Assembly (NCBI GenBank): GCA_963753955.1
Contig: CAVWEM010000007.1
Coordinates: 186,001 to 250,000 of the forward strand
Reading direction: 5' to 3'
Length of the DNA stretch: 64,000 nucleotides
Origin: Methylumidiphilus sp963753955
GTDB lineage: Bacteria > Pseudomonadota > Gammaproteobacteria > Methylococcales > Methylococcaceae
Shown here: positions 8,246-17,668 of the stretch, one piece after another
How the letters are laid out: each line of letters opens with the position of its first letter
How positions within the stretch are numbered: the first letter of the stretch is position 1
Made by a program: the position numbers and the translations under genes
Notes under the pieces: model-generated
What the model saw: only the letters and a program-made list of their open reading frames with translations
The model's database searches: none
Told to the model about the DNA's origin: nothing

Positions 8246-9555
8246 ACACGCAGTATATTGAGCGCTACCAAACCTTGGCAGATGGATTTCCAGGGCAGAA
8301 CCTGCCGTGGCTTAATGCGGTTCGGCAAGTCGCCTTGGGCAGTTTCGCCGCCAGCGGTTTTCCCTCGCCACGTGAGGAGGAGTGGAAATACACCAATGTC
8401 ACAGCCCTGGAAAAAAAGCTGTTCCAGCCGTTGTCACCATTGGTTCCAAAACCGGTCGATGCGGCTTGGATGGAGACGCATAAGCTGGTCGATTGTTGGT
8501 CTTTGGTGTTTGTGGACGGACGTTTTGACCCAGCCTCTTCGACACTGGACGGATTGCCCGAGAATGTCCTTGCCACTGGTTTGTCCGAGGTTTTGCAAAA
8601 CCACCCGGGCCGGGTTAAAAATCTGTTGGGTACGGCGTTGGCCCGCGAATCCCATGGTTTCCTCGCCTTCAACACGGCGTATTTCAGTGACGGCGCGTTC
8701 ATTGATATTCCAGCCAGCACAGTGCTTGCCAAGCCCTTGCAGATTCTGCATGTCTCCACCCATGACGAGTCTTTGGCGAACACACGCAGTCTAGTCGCCC
8801 TAGGCACGAATGCCGAGGCCAAGATTATTGAAACCTTTGTGGGACTGGCGGGCGTGAGTTATCTCACCGCAGCCGTGACCGAAATCCGCCTGGGCGAGAA
8901 TGCCGGGCTGGAGCATCACAAAGTGCAAGTGGAGTCGGAGAAGGCTTACCACTTCGGCGGCGTTTATGTCAGCCAGGAGAATTCCTCACGCTTCGTCCAG
9001 CATAATCTATCTTTTGGTGGGCTGCTGGCGCGGCACGAGATTCACGCGGAATTGGGCAAGGGTTCGGAATGCGAATTGAATGGCTTATTTCTGGCAAAAA
9101 ACCGGCAGCATGTGGACAACCACACATTGATCCATCATGCCGAACCCTACGGAACTAGCCGCGAGACTTATCGGGGCGTGTTGGCTGACCGGGCTCGGGG
9201 TGTGTTCCAAGGCCGCATCGTGGTACACCCAAAGGCACAGAAAACCAGCGCGGAGATGGATAACCGCAACCTGTTGCTGTCCGAGGACGCAGAGATCGAC
9301 GCCAAGCCACAGTTGGAAATCCTCGCCGATGACGTGAAATGTTCACACGGCGTGGCGGTCGGCCAGCTTGACCCCGAGTCGGTGTTTTATCTAGTGTCCC
9401 GAGGTGTGGATACTGAGACGGCAAGGAATATGCTGACCTTTGCTTTCGCCAATGAAATGATTGACAAAATTGGGCTTGAATCCCTGCATAGCCGGGTGCA
9501 GGAACATTTGTTGGATTTGTTTCCGCAGACCGGCATTCGGAGGGATTGGCTATGA
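8242..9555 (+). CDS. sufD: Fe-S cluster assembly protein SufD
   Basis: SufD is the SufB paralogue that completes the SufB-SufC2-SufD scaffold and helps with iron acquisition. The 437-residue protein shows the N-terminal PREEEWKYTNVTAL motif and the C-terminal core (DNRNLLLSEDAEIDAKPQLEI in part, then CSHGVAVGQLD and FYLVSRGVD). Its ATG overlaps the sufC stop by 4 nt (ATGA), showing tight coupling. Nothing is unusual about the gene itself. Confidence 0.96.
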   Translation: MNTQYIERYQTLADGFPGQNLPWLNAVRQVALGSFAASGFPSPREEEWKYTNVTALEKKLFQPLSPLVPKPVDAAWMETHKLVDCWSLVFVDGRFDPASSTLDGLPENVLATGLSEVLQNHPGRVKNLLGTALARESHGFLAFNTAYFSDGAFIDIPASTVLAKPLQILHVSTHDESLANTRSLVALGTNAEAKIIETFVGLAGVSYLTAAVTEIRLGENAGLEHHKVQVESEKAYHFGGVYVSQENSSRFVQHNLSFGGLLARHEIHAELGKGSECELNGLFLAKNRQHVDNHTLIHHAEPYGTSRETYRGVLADRARGVFQGRIVVHPKAQKTSAEMDNRNLLLSEDAEIDAKPQLEILADDVKCSHGVAVGQLDPESVFYLVSRGVDTETARNMLTFAFANEMIDKIGLESLHSRVQEHLLDLFPQTGIRRDWL

Positions 9556-10772
9556 GTTTGGATGTCGCACAAATACGCCGAGATTTCCCAATTCTGTCGG
9601 AAACCATCCACGGCAAACCCTTGGTTTACCTGGACAACGCCGCTTCCACGCAAAAACCCAAGGCCGTCCTTGATGCGGTGCGGCATGTGTACGAGCATGG
9701 TTATGCCAATGTGCATCGTGGCGTCCATACACTGAGCCAACGCGCCACGGATTTGTTCGAGGGTTCGCGGAAAAAAATCCGCGCCTTCATCAATGCCCGC
9801 GATGTGAAGGAGATTATCTTCGTGCGCGGCACCACCGAGGCGATCAACTTGGTGGCGCAGTCGTATGGCCGCTCAAAATTCGGGCCGGGCGACGAAATCC
9901 TGATTACTGCTATGGAGCATCATTCCAATATCGTGCCTTGGCAGATACTTTGCCAGCAGACCGGGGCGGTGTTGAAAGTCGCGCCAATCAACTTGGCAGG
10001 CGAGTTGATCTTGGAGCAATTCGAGAACTTGCTGTCCGAACGAACCAAGTTGGTTGCTGTGACCCATATGTCCAATGCCTTGGGGACTATCAATCCGGTG
10101 AAGCGCATCATCGAACTGGCCCACGCCAAAGGGATACCCGTGCTGCTGGACGGGGCGCAGGCGATTCCACATATGCCGGTGGATGTGCAGGATTTGGATT
10201 GCGATTTCTACGCCTTCTCTGGCCACAAATTGTTCGGGCCTTCCGGCGTCGGTGTTTTGTACGGCAAGGAAGTATTATTGAAACCCATGCCGCCTTGGCA
10301 GGGCGGCGGCGATATGATCCGCATGGTGAGCTTTGAGCGTACCGAGTATAACGTCCTGCCTTATAAATTCGAGGCGGGGACGCCGGCCATAGCCGAAGTC
10401 ATTGGCCTGGGCGCGGCGGTCGATTATATCAGCGGCTTAGGGATGGGGGCGATTGCCGACCATGAGCATCGCTTGCTGGAATACGCGACGAACAAGGCGT
10501 TGGAAATTCCCGGTTTGAAAATCATCGGCAATGCGGCTGATAAAGGTGCGATACTGGGATTTACCTTACACCATATCCATCCCCACGACATCGGCACTTT
10601 GCTGGATCAACTGGGTATCGCGGTGCGGGCCGGCCACCATTGCGCGATGCCGGTGATGGATTTTTACGGGGTTCCCGCCACGGCGCGGGCATCGTTTGCC
10701 TTTTACAACACTTTTGAGGAAGTCGATAGTTTGATCGATGGAATCCAACAGCTTATCGAGGTATTCGGCTGA
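9552..10772 (+). CDS. sufS: Cysteine desulfurase SufS
   Basis: SufS is a PLP-dependent class II cysteine desulfurase that extracts sulfur from cysteine for cluster assembly. The PLP lysine lies in FSGHKLFGPSG and the persulfide cysteine in RAGHHCAMP near the C-terminus; the cofactor-binding AMEHHSN and LLDGAQAIPH motifs are present. The ATG at 9552 overlaps the sufD stop (ATGA); an in-frame TTG at 9546 is less likely. The expected length (406 residues) is retained. Confidence 0.96.
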   Translation: MSLDVAQIRRDFPILSETIHGKPLVYLDNAASTQKPKAVLDAVRHVYEHGYANVHRGVHTLSQRATDLFEGSRKKIRAFINARDVKEIIFVRGTTEAINLVAQSYGRSKFGPGDEILITAMEHHSNIVPWQILCQQTGAVLKVAPINLAGELILEQFENLLSERTKLVAVTHMSNALGTINPVKRIIELAHAKGIPVLLDGAQAIPHMPVDVQDLDCDFYAFSGHKLFGPSGVGVLYGKEVLLKPMPPWQGGGDMIRMVSFERTEYNVLPYKFEAGTPAIAEVIGLGAAVDYISGLGMGAIADHEHRLLEYATNKALEIPGLKIIGNAADKGAILGFTLHHIHPHDIGTLLDQLGIAVRAGHHCAMPVMDFYGVPATARASFAFYNTFEEVDSLIDGIQQLIEVFG

Positions 10773-11224
10773 TGTTCGATGAAATCCGCGATCTTTACCA
10801 GGAAGTGGTGTTCGACCACAACCGCAATCCGCGCAATTTCCGCGTGATGGAGGACGCCACCCGCAAAATCGACGGCTATAACCCTTTGTGCGGCGACAAG
10901 ATAACCCTTTATGTCAAGGTCAATGGCGACGTGATTGAGGATGTCAGTTTCCAAGGCTCAGGCTGCGCTATTTCCACGGCTTCAGCCTCGTTGATGACCG
11001 AGATTGTGCGCGGCCATACCGAGGAACAAGCCCATGAGATATTCGACTTGTTCCACCGCATCACCACTGGTCAAGACCAGCGCACCGATTTTGAGGAATT
11101 GGGCAAGCTGGCCGTGCTGGCCGGAGTCCGCGCTTATCCGGCGCGGGTGAAATGCGCCACCTTGGCCTGGCATTCCTTGGAAGCCGCCCTCAAGAACGAG
11201 GACGAGCCGGTTTCGACAGAATAG
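10772..11224 (+). CDS. sufU: SufU-type sulfur acceptor/scaffold
   Basis: This 150-residue IscU/SufU-fold protein has its three metal-binding cysteines in NPLCGDK, SGCAIS and RVKCATLAWH, and the SufU-type insertion between the second and third. SufU accepts persulfide sulfur from SufS. Its start overlaps the sufS stop by 1 nt (TGATG). In the ancestral operon it would probably be followed by the Rieske gene at 13258, but a two-gene Septu system now intervenes. Confidence 0.94.
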   Translation: MFDEIRDLYQEVVFDHNRNPRNFRVMEDATRKIDGYNPLCGDKITLYVKVNGDVIEDVSFQGSGCAISTASASLMTEIVRGHTEEQAHEIFDLFHRITTGQDQRTDFEELGKLAVLAGVRAYPARVKCATLAWHSLEAALKNEDEPVSTE

Positions 11225-11235
11225 ACCCAAACAAG

Positions 11236-11264
11236 GGATAACTTCGCTTGAAGTGATGTTATCC
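11236..11264 (+). terminator. Stem-loop between sufU and ptuA
   Basis: GGATAAC (11236-11242) pairs with GTTATCC (11258-11264), with TTC/GAA pairing inside. There is no T-run after it, so it is probably not a strong terminator. It could attenuate suf read-through or protect the mRNA end. No retron-like reverse transcriptase is nearby. Confidence 0.35.
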
Positions 11265-11295
11265 ATCAATCCCGCTCTTACATTGGAGACGCGAC

Positions 11296-12669
11296 ATGGC
11301 ATCACCCTTCCGCCTGGAAGCCGTGCAACTGCATGGCGTAGGCGTTTTTGACGATACGCTGATCCGTTTCAAACCGATTGAATCCGCCGACCATGATCAA
11401 AGCAAAGCAGAAATCCATTTGCTGACCGGGCCGAATGGCTGCGGCAAGAGCACATTGCTGTATGCGCTGGCGGAAATTTTTGATGGAACTGACGCTCGAA
11501 ATAGCTTGATTCAGCGGCGGTTTCGTAATGCAGACAGCCGTGTTGATTTTCAGTTTAATGGACATGCAGGGATATATGCGGTGAAGAAGCCGCAAAATGA
11601 GCAACCTCATCAGTCGAATAACCAGTTTGGTTTATTTCAATGGAATTATGATGAGCCGCAAATAGGACGAGTATTTGGCCATGGTGATGATGGCATGTTA
11701 TGGAAGCATAAAACAGTTTTGCATTGGTTTCAAGCCAATGCCACACATAAACAGACGAGGTTTGCTTTTGCTGCCTTCGCCTATTCTGGTCAGCGCAACT
11801 TGCGCAGTGAACTTCTAACTGCCATCCAAGAAATTAGCAATTCTCCCTTTGAAGAGGCGCTTTCATTTGATAATACTTCCAGGCCAAAGGTTTTATTGCA
11901 ATGGATTGCCAACAACCGGGCGCAATCCGCGTTAGCGAAAGCAGAAAACGATTTAACAGCGGCGGCAGTTTACGATTTGGCGCTGGCTCGCATCACCGGG
12001 TTAATCAAAGACATTTGCGACATGGACGTTGAATTTCGCTTGGAACGCTCACCGTTGGCCGTTGCCGTGCGGGTCAATGGCGACAGCATCCAGTTTGACG
12101 GATTGCCCGACGGGCTGAAATCCATTATTAGTTGGGTGGCCGATTTGTCCCTGCGCCTGGAGGCCATACCGTGGGAAGTGGAGCAGGATGTGTTCGCGCA
12201 ACCGATCATCCTGTTTTTGGACGAAGTGGACATTCATTTGCATCCCAAATGGCAGCGGCGGATTTTGCCCGCCATCCAAAAACTCCTGCCCAACGCGCAA
12301 GTTTTTGTTTCCACCCATTCGCCGTTTGTGGTGGGTTCGGTGGAAGATGCCTGGGTATATCGCTTGCCTGAACCCGGCACCAGCGGTCCGGTGGAGATTG
12401 AAGGCATTCCCTCCGGGGCTGGCAAAAGCTATCGCTTGATTTTGGGCGAAATCTTTGGCATTGAAAAAGAATTCGACGTTGAAACCGAAGCGCTGTTTGA
12501 CGGATTTTATCAAGCCAAGGCGGTTTTCTTAAGCAATGCCAACAATGCCGACGAAGTGCTAAAAATGGCCGTGCAATTGGCGGCTCGTGGCGAAGAAGCC
12601 GCTGCCATTGTGGCGCGTGAGTTGCGCCAAATGAGCCGCATCACCGGGGTTGAGGTAAGCCTTGCGTAA
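11296..12669 (+). CDS. ptuA: Septu defence ATPase PtuA
   Basis: This 457-residue ABC/AAA15-type ATPase has Walker A LTGPNGCGKSTLLYAL (about residue 40), Walker B IILFLDEVDIHLHPKW and the H-loop VFVSTHSPFVV. The pairing with a TIGR02646-like HNH nuclease in the next gene is the defining arrangement of Septu, where PtuA forms an ATP-sensing scaffold that controls PtuB. The gene has its own plausible ribosome-binding site (GGAG, 8-11 nt upstream). Composition is AT-richer in the middle (11.5-11.9 kb) than in the suf genes. A generic AAA15 ATPase is the alternative, but the HNH partner makes Septu much more likely. Confidence 0.88.
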   Translation: MASPFRLEAVQLHGVGVFDDTLIRFKPIESADHDQSKAEIHLLTGPNGCGKSTLLYALAEIFDGTDARNSLIQRRFRNADSRVDFQFNGHAGIYAVKKPQNEQPHQSNNQFGLFQWNYDEPQIGRVFGHGDDGMLWKHKTVLHWFQANATHKQTRFAFAAFAYSGQRNLRSELLTAIQEISNSPFEEALSFDNTSRPKVLLQWIANNRAQSALAKAENDLTAAAVYDLALARITGLIKDICDMDVEFRLERSPLAVAVRVNGDSIQFDGLPDGLKSIISWVADLSLRLEAIPWEVEQDVFAQPIILFLDEVDIHLHPKWQRRILPAIQKLLPNAQVFVSTHSPFVVGSVEDAWVYRLPEPGTSGPVEIEGIPSGAGKSYRLILGEIFGIEKEFDVETEALFDGFYQAKAVFLSNANNADEVLKMAVQLAARGEEAAAIVARELRQMSRITGVEVSLA

Positions 12670-13240
12670 ACTGATGCGAACCATCGAGCCGCCATGCCTG
12701 CGGCAGAATTCCTTCATGTGGACAGAAGATTTTGTCAAAGCCAGGGTCGATAACCCGGCCCATCGTTTCAGTTGGCGCAGCAAACCTTGTTATCAAGCCA
12801 TGCGAGCCAGTCTTGTCGATATGACGCAAAAGCATTGTGCGTTTTGTGATGGCGGCTTAGGTGTGACCAGCCGCGAAACCGTCGAACATTTCCGGCCCAA
12901 AAAGACGTTTCCTGAGCAGGCTTATGCTTGGGATAATTTGTTCCCTTGCTGTGATTTGTGCCAGTCCACCAAACAGGAACGTTTTGACGAGGCGCTGTTG
13001 AAACCCGATGCCGAGGATTACGCATTCCATGAGTATTTCACGGTGAACTATCATACCGGAGACATTGAAGCTTCTCCTCGCGCCAACCCTGCTGCGCAAG
13101 AGAGAGCGAAGATTACCATTGATCTGTATGGCTTGAACATGCCGGAGCGAAAAAAAGCGCGTATCCGGGAATTGGAATGCTTTGCGGTTTTGCAGGAACC
13201 TTGTATTGACGACTTTAACTATCGTTATTTTTTGGAGTAA
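12662..13240 (+). CDS. ptuB: Septu defence HNH nuclease PtuB
   Basis: This 192-residue protein is TIGR02646-like: CAFCDG, then the VEHFRPKKTFPE core, then WDNLFPCCDLCQSTK, giving an HNH nuclease with zinc-binding cysteines. In Septu it is the effector that cleaves nucleic acid when PtuA releases it. The TTG at 12662 is chosen because GAGG at 12652-12655 is well spaced for it and it overlaps the ptuA stop; an ATG at 12674 would lose four residues and have poor spacing. It ends at the TAA just before the Rieske gene. Confidence 0.87.
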   Translation: MRKLMRTIEPPCLRQNSFMWTEDFVKARVDNPAHRFSWRSKPCYQAMRASLVDMTQKHCAFCDGGLGVTSRETVEHFRPKKTFPEQAYAWDNLFPCCDLCQSTKQERFDEALLKPDAEDYAFHEYFTVNYHTGDIEASPRANPAAQERAKITIDLYGLNMPERKKARIRELECFAVLQEPCIDDFNYRYFLE

Positions 13241-13257
13241 TGGAGGCTGAAGCGCTT

Positions 13258-13578
13258 ATGAGTGACTGGATTGATGTGATGGCCACCGCCGCCTTGGCCG
13301 AAGGCGACCATGTGGTGGCGGAGGTGGACGGCGTGGATGTGGTCGTGTTCAGGATAGACGGAGCGCTTTATGCCGTGCAAGATGTCTGCACCCATGACGG
13401 CGCGGAAATTGCCAGCGGCAGGCGCGAAGGCTATATCATCATCTGTCCGCGCCACGGGGCCAAGTTCTGCCTGAAAACCGGCAAAATTTTGCGCGGCCCG
13501 GCTTACGAAGATCTTCCGTGCTTTCCTGTGCGCGTGGAAGGCGGCGTCATCCAGGTGCGCGACGGGCGTTGGGATTGA
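13258..13578 (+). CDS. Rieske-type [2Fe-2S] ferredoxin at the end of the suf operon
   Basis: This small Rieske protein (106 residues) has both cluster motifs: CTHDGAEIAS (C-x-H) and CPRHGAKFCLKTG (C-x2-H). It resembles the ferredoxin components of non-haem iron oxygenases that often close gammaproteobacterial suf operons, where they may take part in cluster trafficking. GGAGG at 13243-13247 fits the ATG at 13258; an in-frame ATG at 13240 overlaps the ptuB stop. Its stop faces the convergent glycosyltransferase gene across 7 nt. Confidence 0.9.
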   Translation: MSDWIDVMATAALAEGDHVVAEVDGVDVVVFRIDGALYAVQDVCTHDGAEIASGRREGYIIICPRHGAKFCLKTGKILRGPAYEDLPCFPVRVEGGVIQVRDGRWD

Positions 13579-13585
13579 AGGGGAG

Positions 13586-16400
13586 TCAAAAGGAAGCCCT
13601 GCGATTCCACGCTTCGAGGATCGCCGTCACAACTTGCGCTACGCCGATTCCATCCAGGCAGGCGGGCAGGGTGTTGTCGTTGTAGCTTGGGCGCGGCGGG
13701 TTTGTGCATGGCCCACGCGGTTGCCGCGATAACGCCGGATTCTCGCGGAAGCAGGGCTGGCAGGGAAGGGCGGTCGTCAGGTTGGTGTTCTGCGGATAGC
13801 CGCTGGCGCTGGCTTGGGTGCTGCCGAACACGATGACGCCCGGCACCCGTCGCCCATGGCCGCTGCCGTCCCGCCATGAGTAGTGGGTGAGATGGTTGGC
13901 GAAACTGTCGATGCCGATATGCAGATCCGCGTTGGCGACCAGCGCTATCGAATGCGCCAGAGTGCGCCCGTGTTCCTCGCCGATGGTCACGATGGGGAAA
14001 TCCAGCGCGGCCTGGACTTGCTCCCAGCGCTGGCGCGGCCATTCCTTGTATTTGCTCCATCCGGCGCTCATTTGCAGCGTGGCGTAAGGGCCGTTGGGCG
14101 CATCTGCCGGACGGGCCGGAAGCCGCGCCGCCAGTGCGGGAAGTTCCGAACATTGGATTCCCATCTCGGCGGCGAAGTATTCGAGCAGGTGCCGCTCCAT
14201 GGGTCGATCCGGGTAGCCTTCCGTCAGTGGGTAGCCGATCAGGCTGATTGCCCTTGCGCAACGCGGCACCCACGCATCGAATTGGGCCGTGTCCATCACC
14301 GCATCAACGCCGGCCTCGGACAGCAAGCCGCCGAGCGCGTCGGACGCGCCGTAGGCCGGATGGCAGAAGTAGTGGATTTGATGTCCGGGGTATTGTCCGC
14401 GCAGTGGTGGAATCAGGTTCAGCGTCATCAGGATGTCGCCGATGGCACCGGGTCGATGGAGGGCGATGACGGGAAGCCCCTCGGCCTTGCCCGGACTCTG
14501 CGCGGTGGGTTTCTTCCGGCTGTCTTTGTGCGGGACATTGGCGAGGGGGAGTACGCGGTCACGGGCCAGGGCGGTCGGCCTAAGGATCAAGTCACGCTGG
14601 CCCGGCTCTAGCGGATTCTGCTCGGCGATGGTGAAGATCCCGCCCGCTTCCACGAGAACTTGCCGGAGGCTGGACAGCGTGTGGAAAAACGGATGGATGC
14701 TGTAATGCCCCGGCGTCAGGTCGCGCTCGAAACCTGGCACGCCATGATCCGGCAGGCGGATGAACAATGCGCCGTCGGGCGCGACGATGCGGCGAAGCTT
14801 GCGTAGCGCGGCGACCGGGTCGTAGAAATGCTCGAAGGTATGGATGAGCGTGATCAGCCGGAATTTGCCGAGATGTCCGTCAGGACTCCATGTCTCGAAA
14901 TCCGCGCCGATGATCTCGACGCCTAGCGATTCGCCCAGCGGTTCCGCGTCCGGCGCTCCATCCATCGCCAGCGCCTCACAGCCTAGCCGCTGCAATTCCG
15001 CCGCCAACACCGGCAGTTTCGCGCCGATGTCCACTATCGCGCCGGCTTGCCACTCCATGACATCTGCGAACAGCCAACGCGCCAGACTGCGATTCACCTC
15101 GCGTTCATCCTCCGGCATGTCCTCGGGCGGCGGTTCGTGCGCACCGATGTACACTTTCGGCGGGGCAGGGTGTTGGAACCAGGCATCGCAGGCCGGACAC
15201 ATCCAGTAAGGCGTGGTGGCGTAACGGTGCTTGGCGGGCGTGGCGCAGATGGGGCAGGCGGGGCCGTCGGCTTCGGGTTGTCGTGGCTCGGCGGGTTCCG
15301 GCGCGTAATCGGGCAAGCCTTGCTTCCGCAAGGCCCAATTCAGGTTTTCCATGACCCTGGGCCGCTGGTTCGCAGGCAGCCGGCCATTGGCGAGCAGCGT
15401 CCGGTTGGCTTTTTCCGACTCCGGGTAATCCCCGATCCAGTATGCGGCGATGGCATATTCGTCCAGGCTCCGCCAGTCGTATACCGGATCGTCGATGAAC
15501 AACAGGTCGTCCGGCTTGGGGATGGCCATCGCCCGCGCCGCGAACAAATGGGCCAGCGCGAACTGCCCATGCTCCCGGTGGAAGCGGGCCAGCTCGGCCA
15601 GGGGTTCGGCCCGTTGCGGTCGGCATTGGAAGGCCAGCAGGTAACGCTCCACGATGATCGCCGTCGCCAGCTTCAGCCTTTCGCTGATGCGCGCCGTTTC
15701 GTACAGCGAATACCAGACTTCTTCTTCCCAACCGCCCGTCGCCGCCCGCCGCTGGTAGGTTTCCAGGCTTTTCTCCCACTGCCCGGAATCGCGGTAGCTT
15801 TGCGCGAGATAGAACACATAGCGGGCGTTGTCCGGTTCGGTCAGCAGGGCCTCTTCAAGGACAAGGGCATCGTTGGCGTACTTCTGCACGGTATTGATTT
15901 GGCTGCGGGCACCGTCGGAATGCACACGCACCCTCAAGCCTTGCAGGTGTTCCGTGTGGTGCGGGGTATCGCAGGCCAGACATTCGTGCAACACACCCTC
16001 GTAACGCCAGTCTAGCCGGCTTGCTATCAGCGCCAGCCGGGCAAACGCGATTTCCCCATGGAACACTTGCAGGTAGTAGCCATCCGCGCCGAGTGCCCGG
16101 CCAACAGAAACCGGGCGGTGCCTCGACTACCTCGTCGGCGTCGTTGATGAAGAGATAGTCGGCTTTGCCCCGCGCCAAGGCGAGCGCTTCACTGCGGTTG
16201 TGGCCGAAGTTCTTCCAGGGCCGCTCGTGCAATTCGCCGGGAATGTCCTTGAGGATTTCGCGGATCGTGGCCTGTGTGCCGTCGGTGGAGCCGGTGTCGA
16301 CGATCACCCAGTAATTGATCAGCGGCTTGACGGCGGCGAGGCAACGGCCAATGACATGGGCTTCGTTCTTGACGATCATGTTGAGGCAGACAGTGGGCAT
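13586..16400 (-). CDS. Multidomain glycosyltransferase: GT2 + TPR + methyltransferase + GT9-like (frameshifted)
   Basis: Residues encoded from 16400 down form a GT2 domain (NMIVKNEAHVIGRCL, then VDTGSTDGT, then FINDADEV). The frame then breaks near 16110, and the neighbouring frame continues with DGYYLQVFHGEIAFARL, which is the normal continuation of such GT2 proteins. Downstream come TPR-like helices (LEEALLTEPDNARYVFYLAQSY), a zinc-ribbon plus SAM methyltransferase segment (CPICATP, CPACD, IHTFEHFYDPVAALRKL) and a heptosyltransferase-like GT9 domain (GAIGDILMTLNLIPPLRG, then GIDSFANHLTHY). If repaired, the protein would be about 935 residues. It lies 21 nt after a sulfotransferase gene in the same operon. 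It probably decorates a surface glycan or protein; the substrate is unknown. Confidence 0.8.
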
Positions 16401-16421
16401 GGCGGCTCTTTGTGAGGTTGT

Positions 16422-17407
16422 CTAGGGATGTGGCGCTAAAACGCGCATCTGTTCCAGTTCCGCGTAAGGCGCTGCCAGCCAACGCGCAGTCGCCTCTCTG
16501 ATTCCAGTGTGGGCGCTGGCGTGTTTTTCGGTGGAATCGGCTTGGAAAGCTTGATGGGGGTTTTTAGCGTCACGGGCGCAGGCAGCGCGTAGCGCGGCCA
16601 TTTCCCCTTCATCCAATGCCAGCCCGAAATGTCCAGCCAGCCGTGTTTCCAGGATTTCCGGCAATTCGCGGTAATTGACCAGCAGCCCGCCGGGATGGCG
16701 GATCATGGCGAGTGCCGCGTCGTCCATGATATGCGCCAGCATCCAGGCGGCATGATCCAGTGGCCGGGTCAGCAGGTGTTCCGGCGGGTGCATGCCGTGT
16801 TGGACTAGCGAGCCAGGCACCAGGTAAAGCGAGGGCATCCGCGCCTGCGACACCAGCACTTCCAGCGGGTCGCGGTACAGGAAAATCCAGGGGATGCCGG
16901 GGAAGGCCGACAGTATCCGGTCGATGTGGCAGACATGCCAGCACTCGGTCTTCAGGAACAACCGCCGGTCTTCGGCGCGGCGCGGCTGGCCCAGTGCCGC
17001 CAGCAAACCCCGCAACAAGTCCAGGCCGGCTTCGGCGTCAAACGCGGGCGCGGCGATCAGCCATTGCAGCAAGGTGCCGAACGGCTCCGGCTCTGACAGT
17101 ACCACGGTGTCGCCCAAGGCCGCCAGGATTGGGCGACCAGGGTGGAGCCGCAACGGCTCATGTGGAAAACCAGCCCGCCCAAGGGGAGTCCCGGATGGGT
17201 TCGCGCCCGTTCCAGCAGCGTGTCCAGCGAAGTCCGCTGGCGAAACAGCCGGTTGAATGGCCGGGCCAGCAGGTGCTGGAGTGTATCCTGGAAAAATGGC
17301 GCGGTGAGCCGCTCCCGCCCCATATAACCCCATTCGACTGTTGGCTGGCCGTCGCGGGCGGAGAGAAACAAGGGTAGCCAACCGGCCAGCGGATCAGGCT
17401 GGGTCAT
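16422..17407 (-). CDS. Sulfotransferase-like protein (frameshifted)
   Basis: The N-terminal frame (start 17407, MTQPDPLAGWLPLFLS) reaches the PAPS-binding P-loop FHMSRCGSTLVAQ, then loses frame near 17130. The next frame resumes with LAALGDTVVLSEPEPF and carries the 3'-phosphate-binding region FLYRDPLEVLVSQARM, running to the stop at 16422. A single-base repair gives one protein of about 328 residues. The start overlaps the stop of the small upstream gene (ATGA). Sulfotransferases use PAPS to sulfate glycans, lipids or proteins; adjacency to a multidomain glycosyltransferase suggests a sulfated glycan, which is inference. Confidence 0.8.
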
Positions 17408-17637
17408 GGCATTTGGCTCTCGTGCCAGCCACGGACACCTTCCCGCAAGGCCGCGTGCAGGGTTTGCTCGTCCAGGGACAAGCCGAGTTCCTCGGCGATG
17501 CGCCGCACGGCAAGCCAAAATTCGCGGGCATCTATCAATTCGAATAGCTGCACTTGCAAGGCCGGTTCGCTGTGCACCTTTTGCCTAAGCGCCTGGAAAA
17601 CTTCATCGGTGGTTTCAGGCATGGTATTATCTAGCAT
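17404..17637 (-). CDS. Small Nif11-like protein
   Basis: This protein has about 77 residues (72 if the ATG at 17622 is used). It has the layout of Nif11-type helical domains: EVFQALRQKVHSEPALQVQLFELID, then EFWLAVRRIAEELGLSL, then TLHAALREGV, though the match is by eye only. Nif11 domains serve as leader regions of RiPP precursors or as small protein-interaction modules. No cleavable Gly-Gly core or Cys-rich tail follows, so it is not an obvious RiPP precursor. It is coupled to the sulfotransferase by a 4-nt overlap and divergent from the GNAT gene. Confidence 0.5.
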   Translation of the reverse strand: MLDNTMPETTDEVFQALRQKVHSEPALQVQLFELIDAREFWLAVRRIAEELGLSLDEQTLHAALREGVRGWHESQMP

Positions 17638-17668
17638 GATTATCGTTATTTGATTGAGGATTATCGCA

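Noticed and set aside
11236..13240. Retron associated with Septu
   Set aside because: No reverse transcriptase or msr-msd-like structure near ptuAB; the short stem-loop at 11236-11264 is too small.
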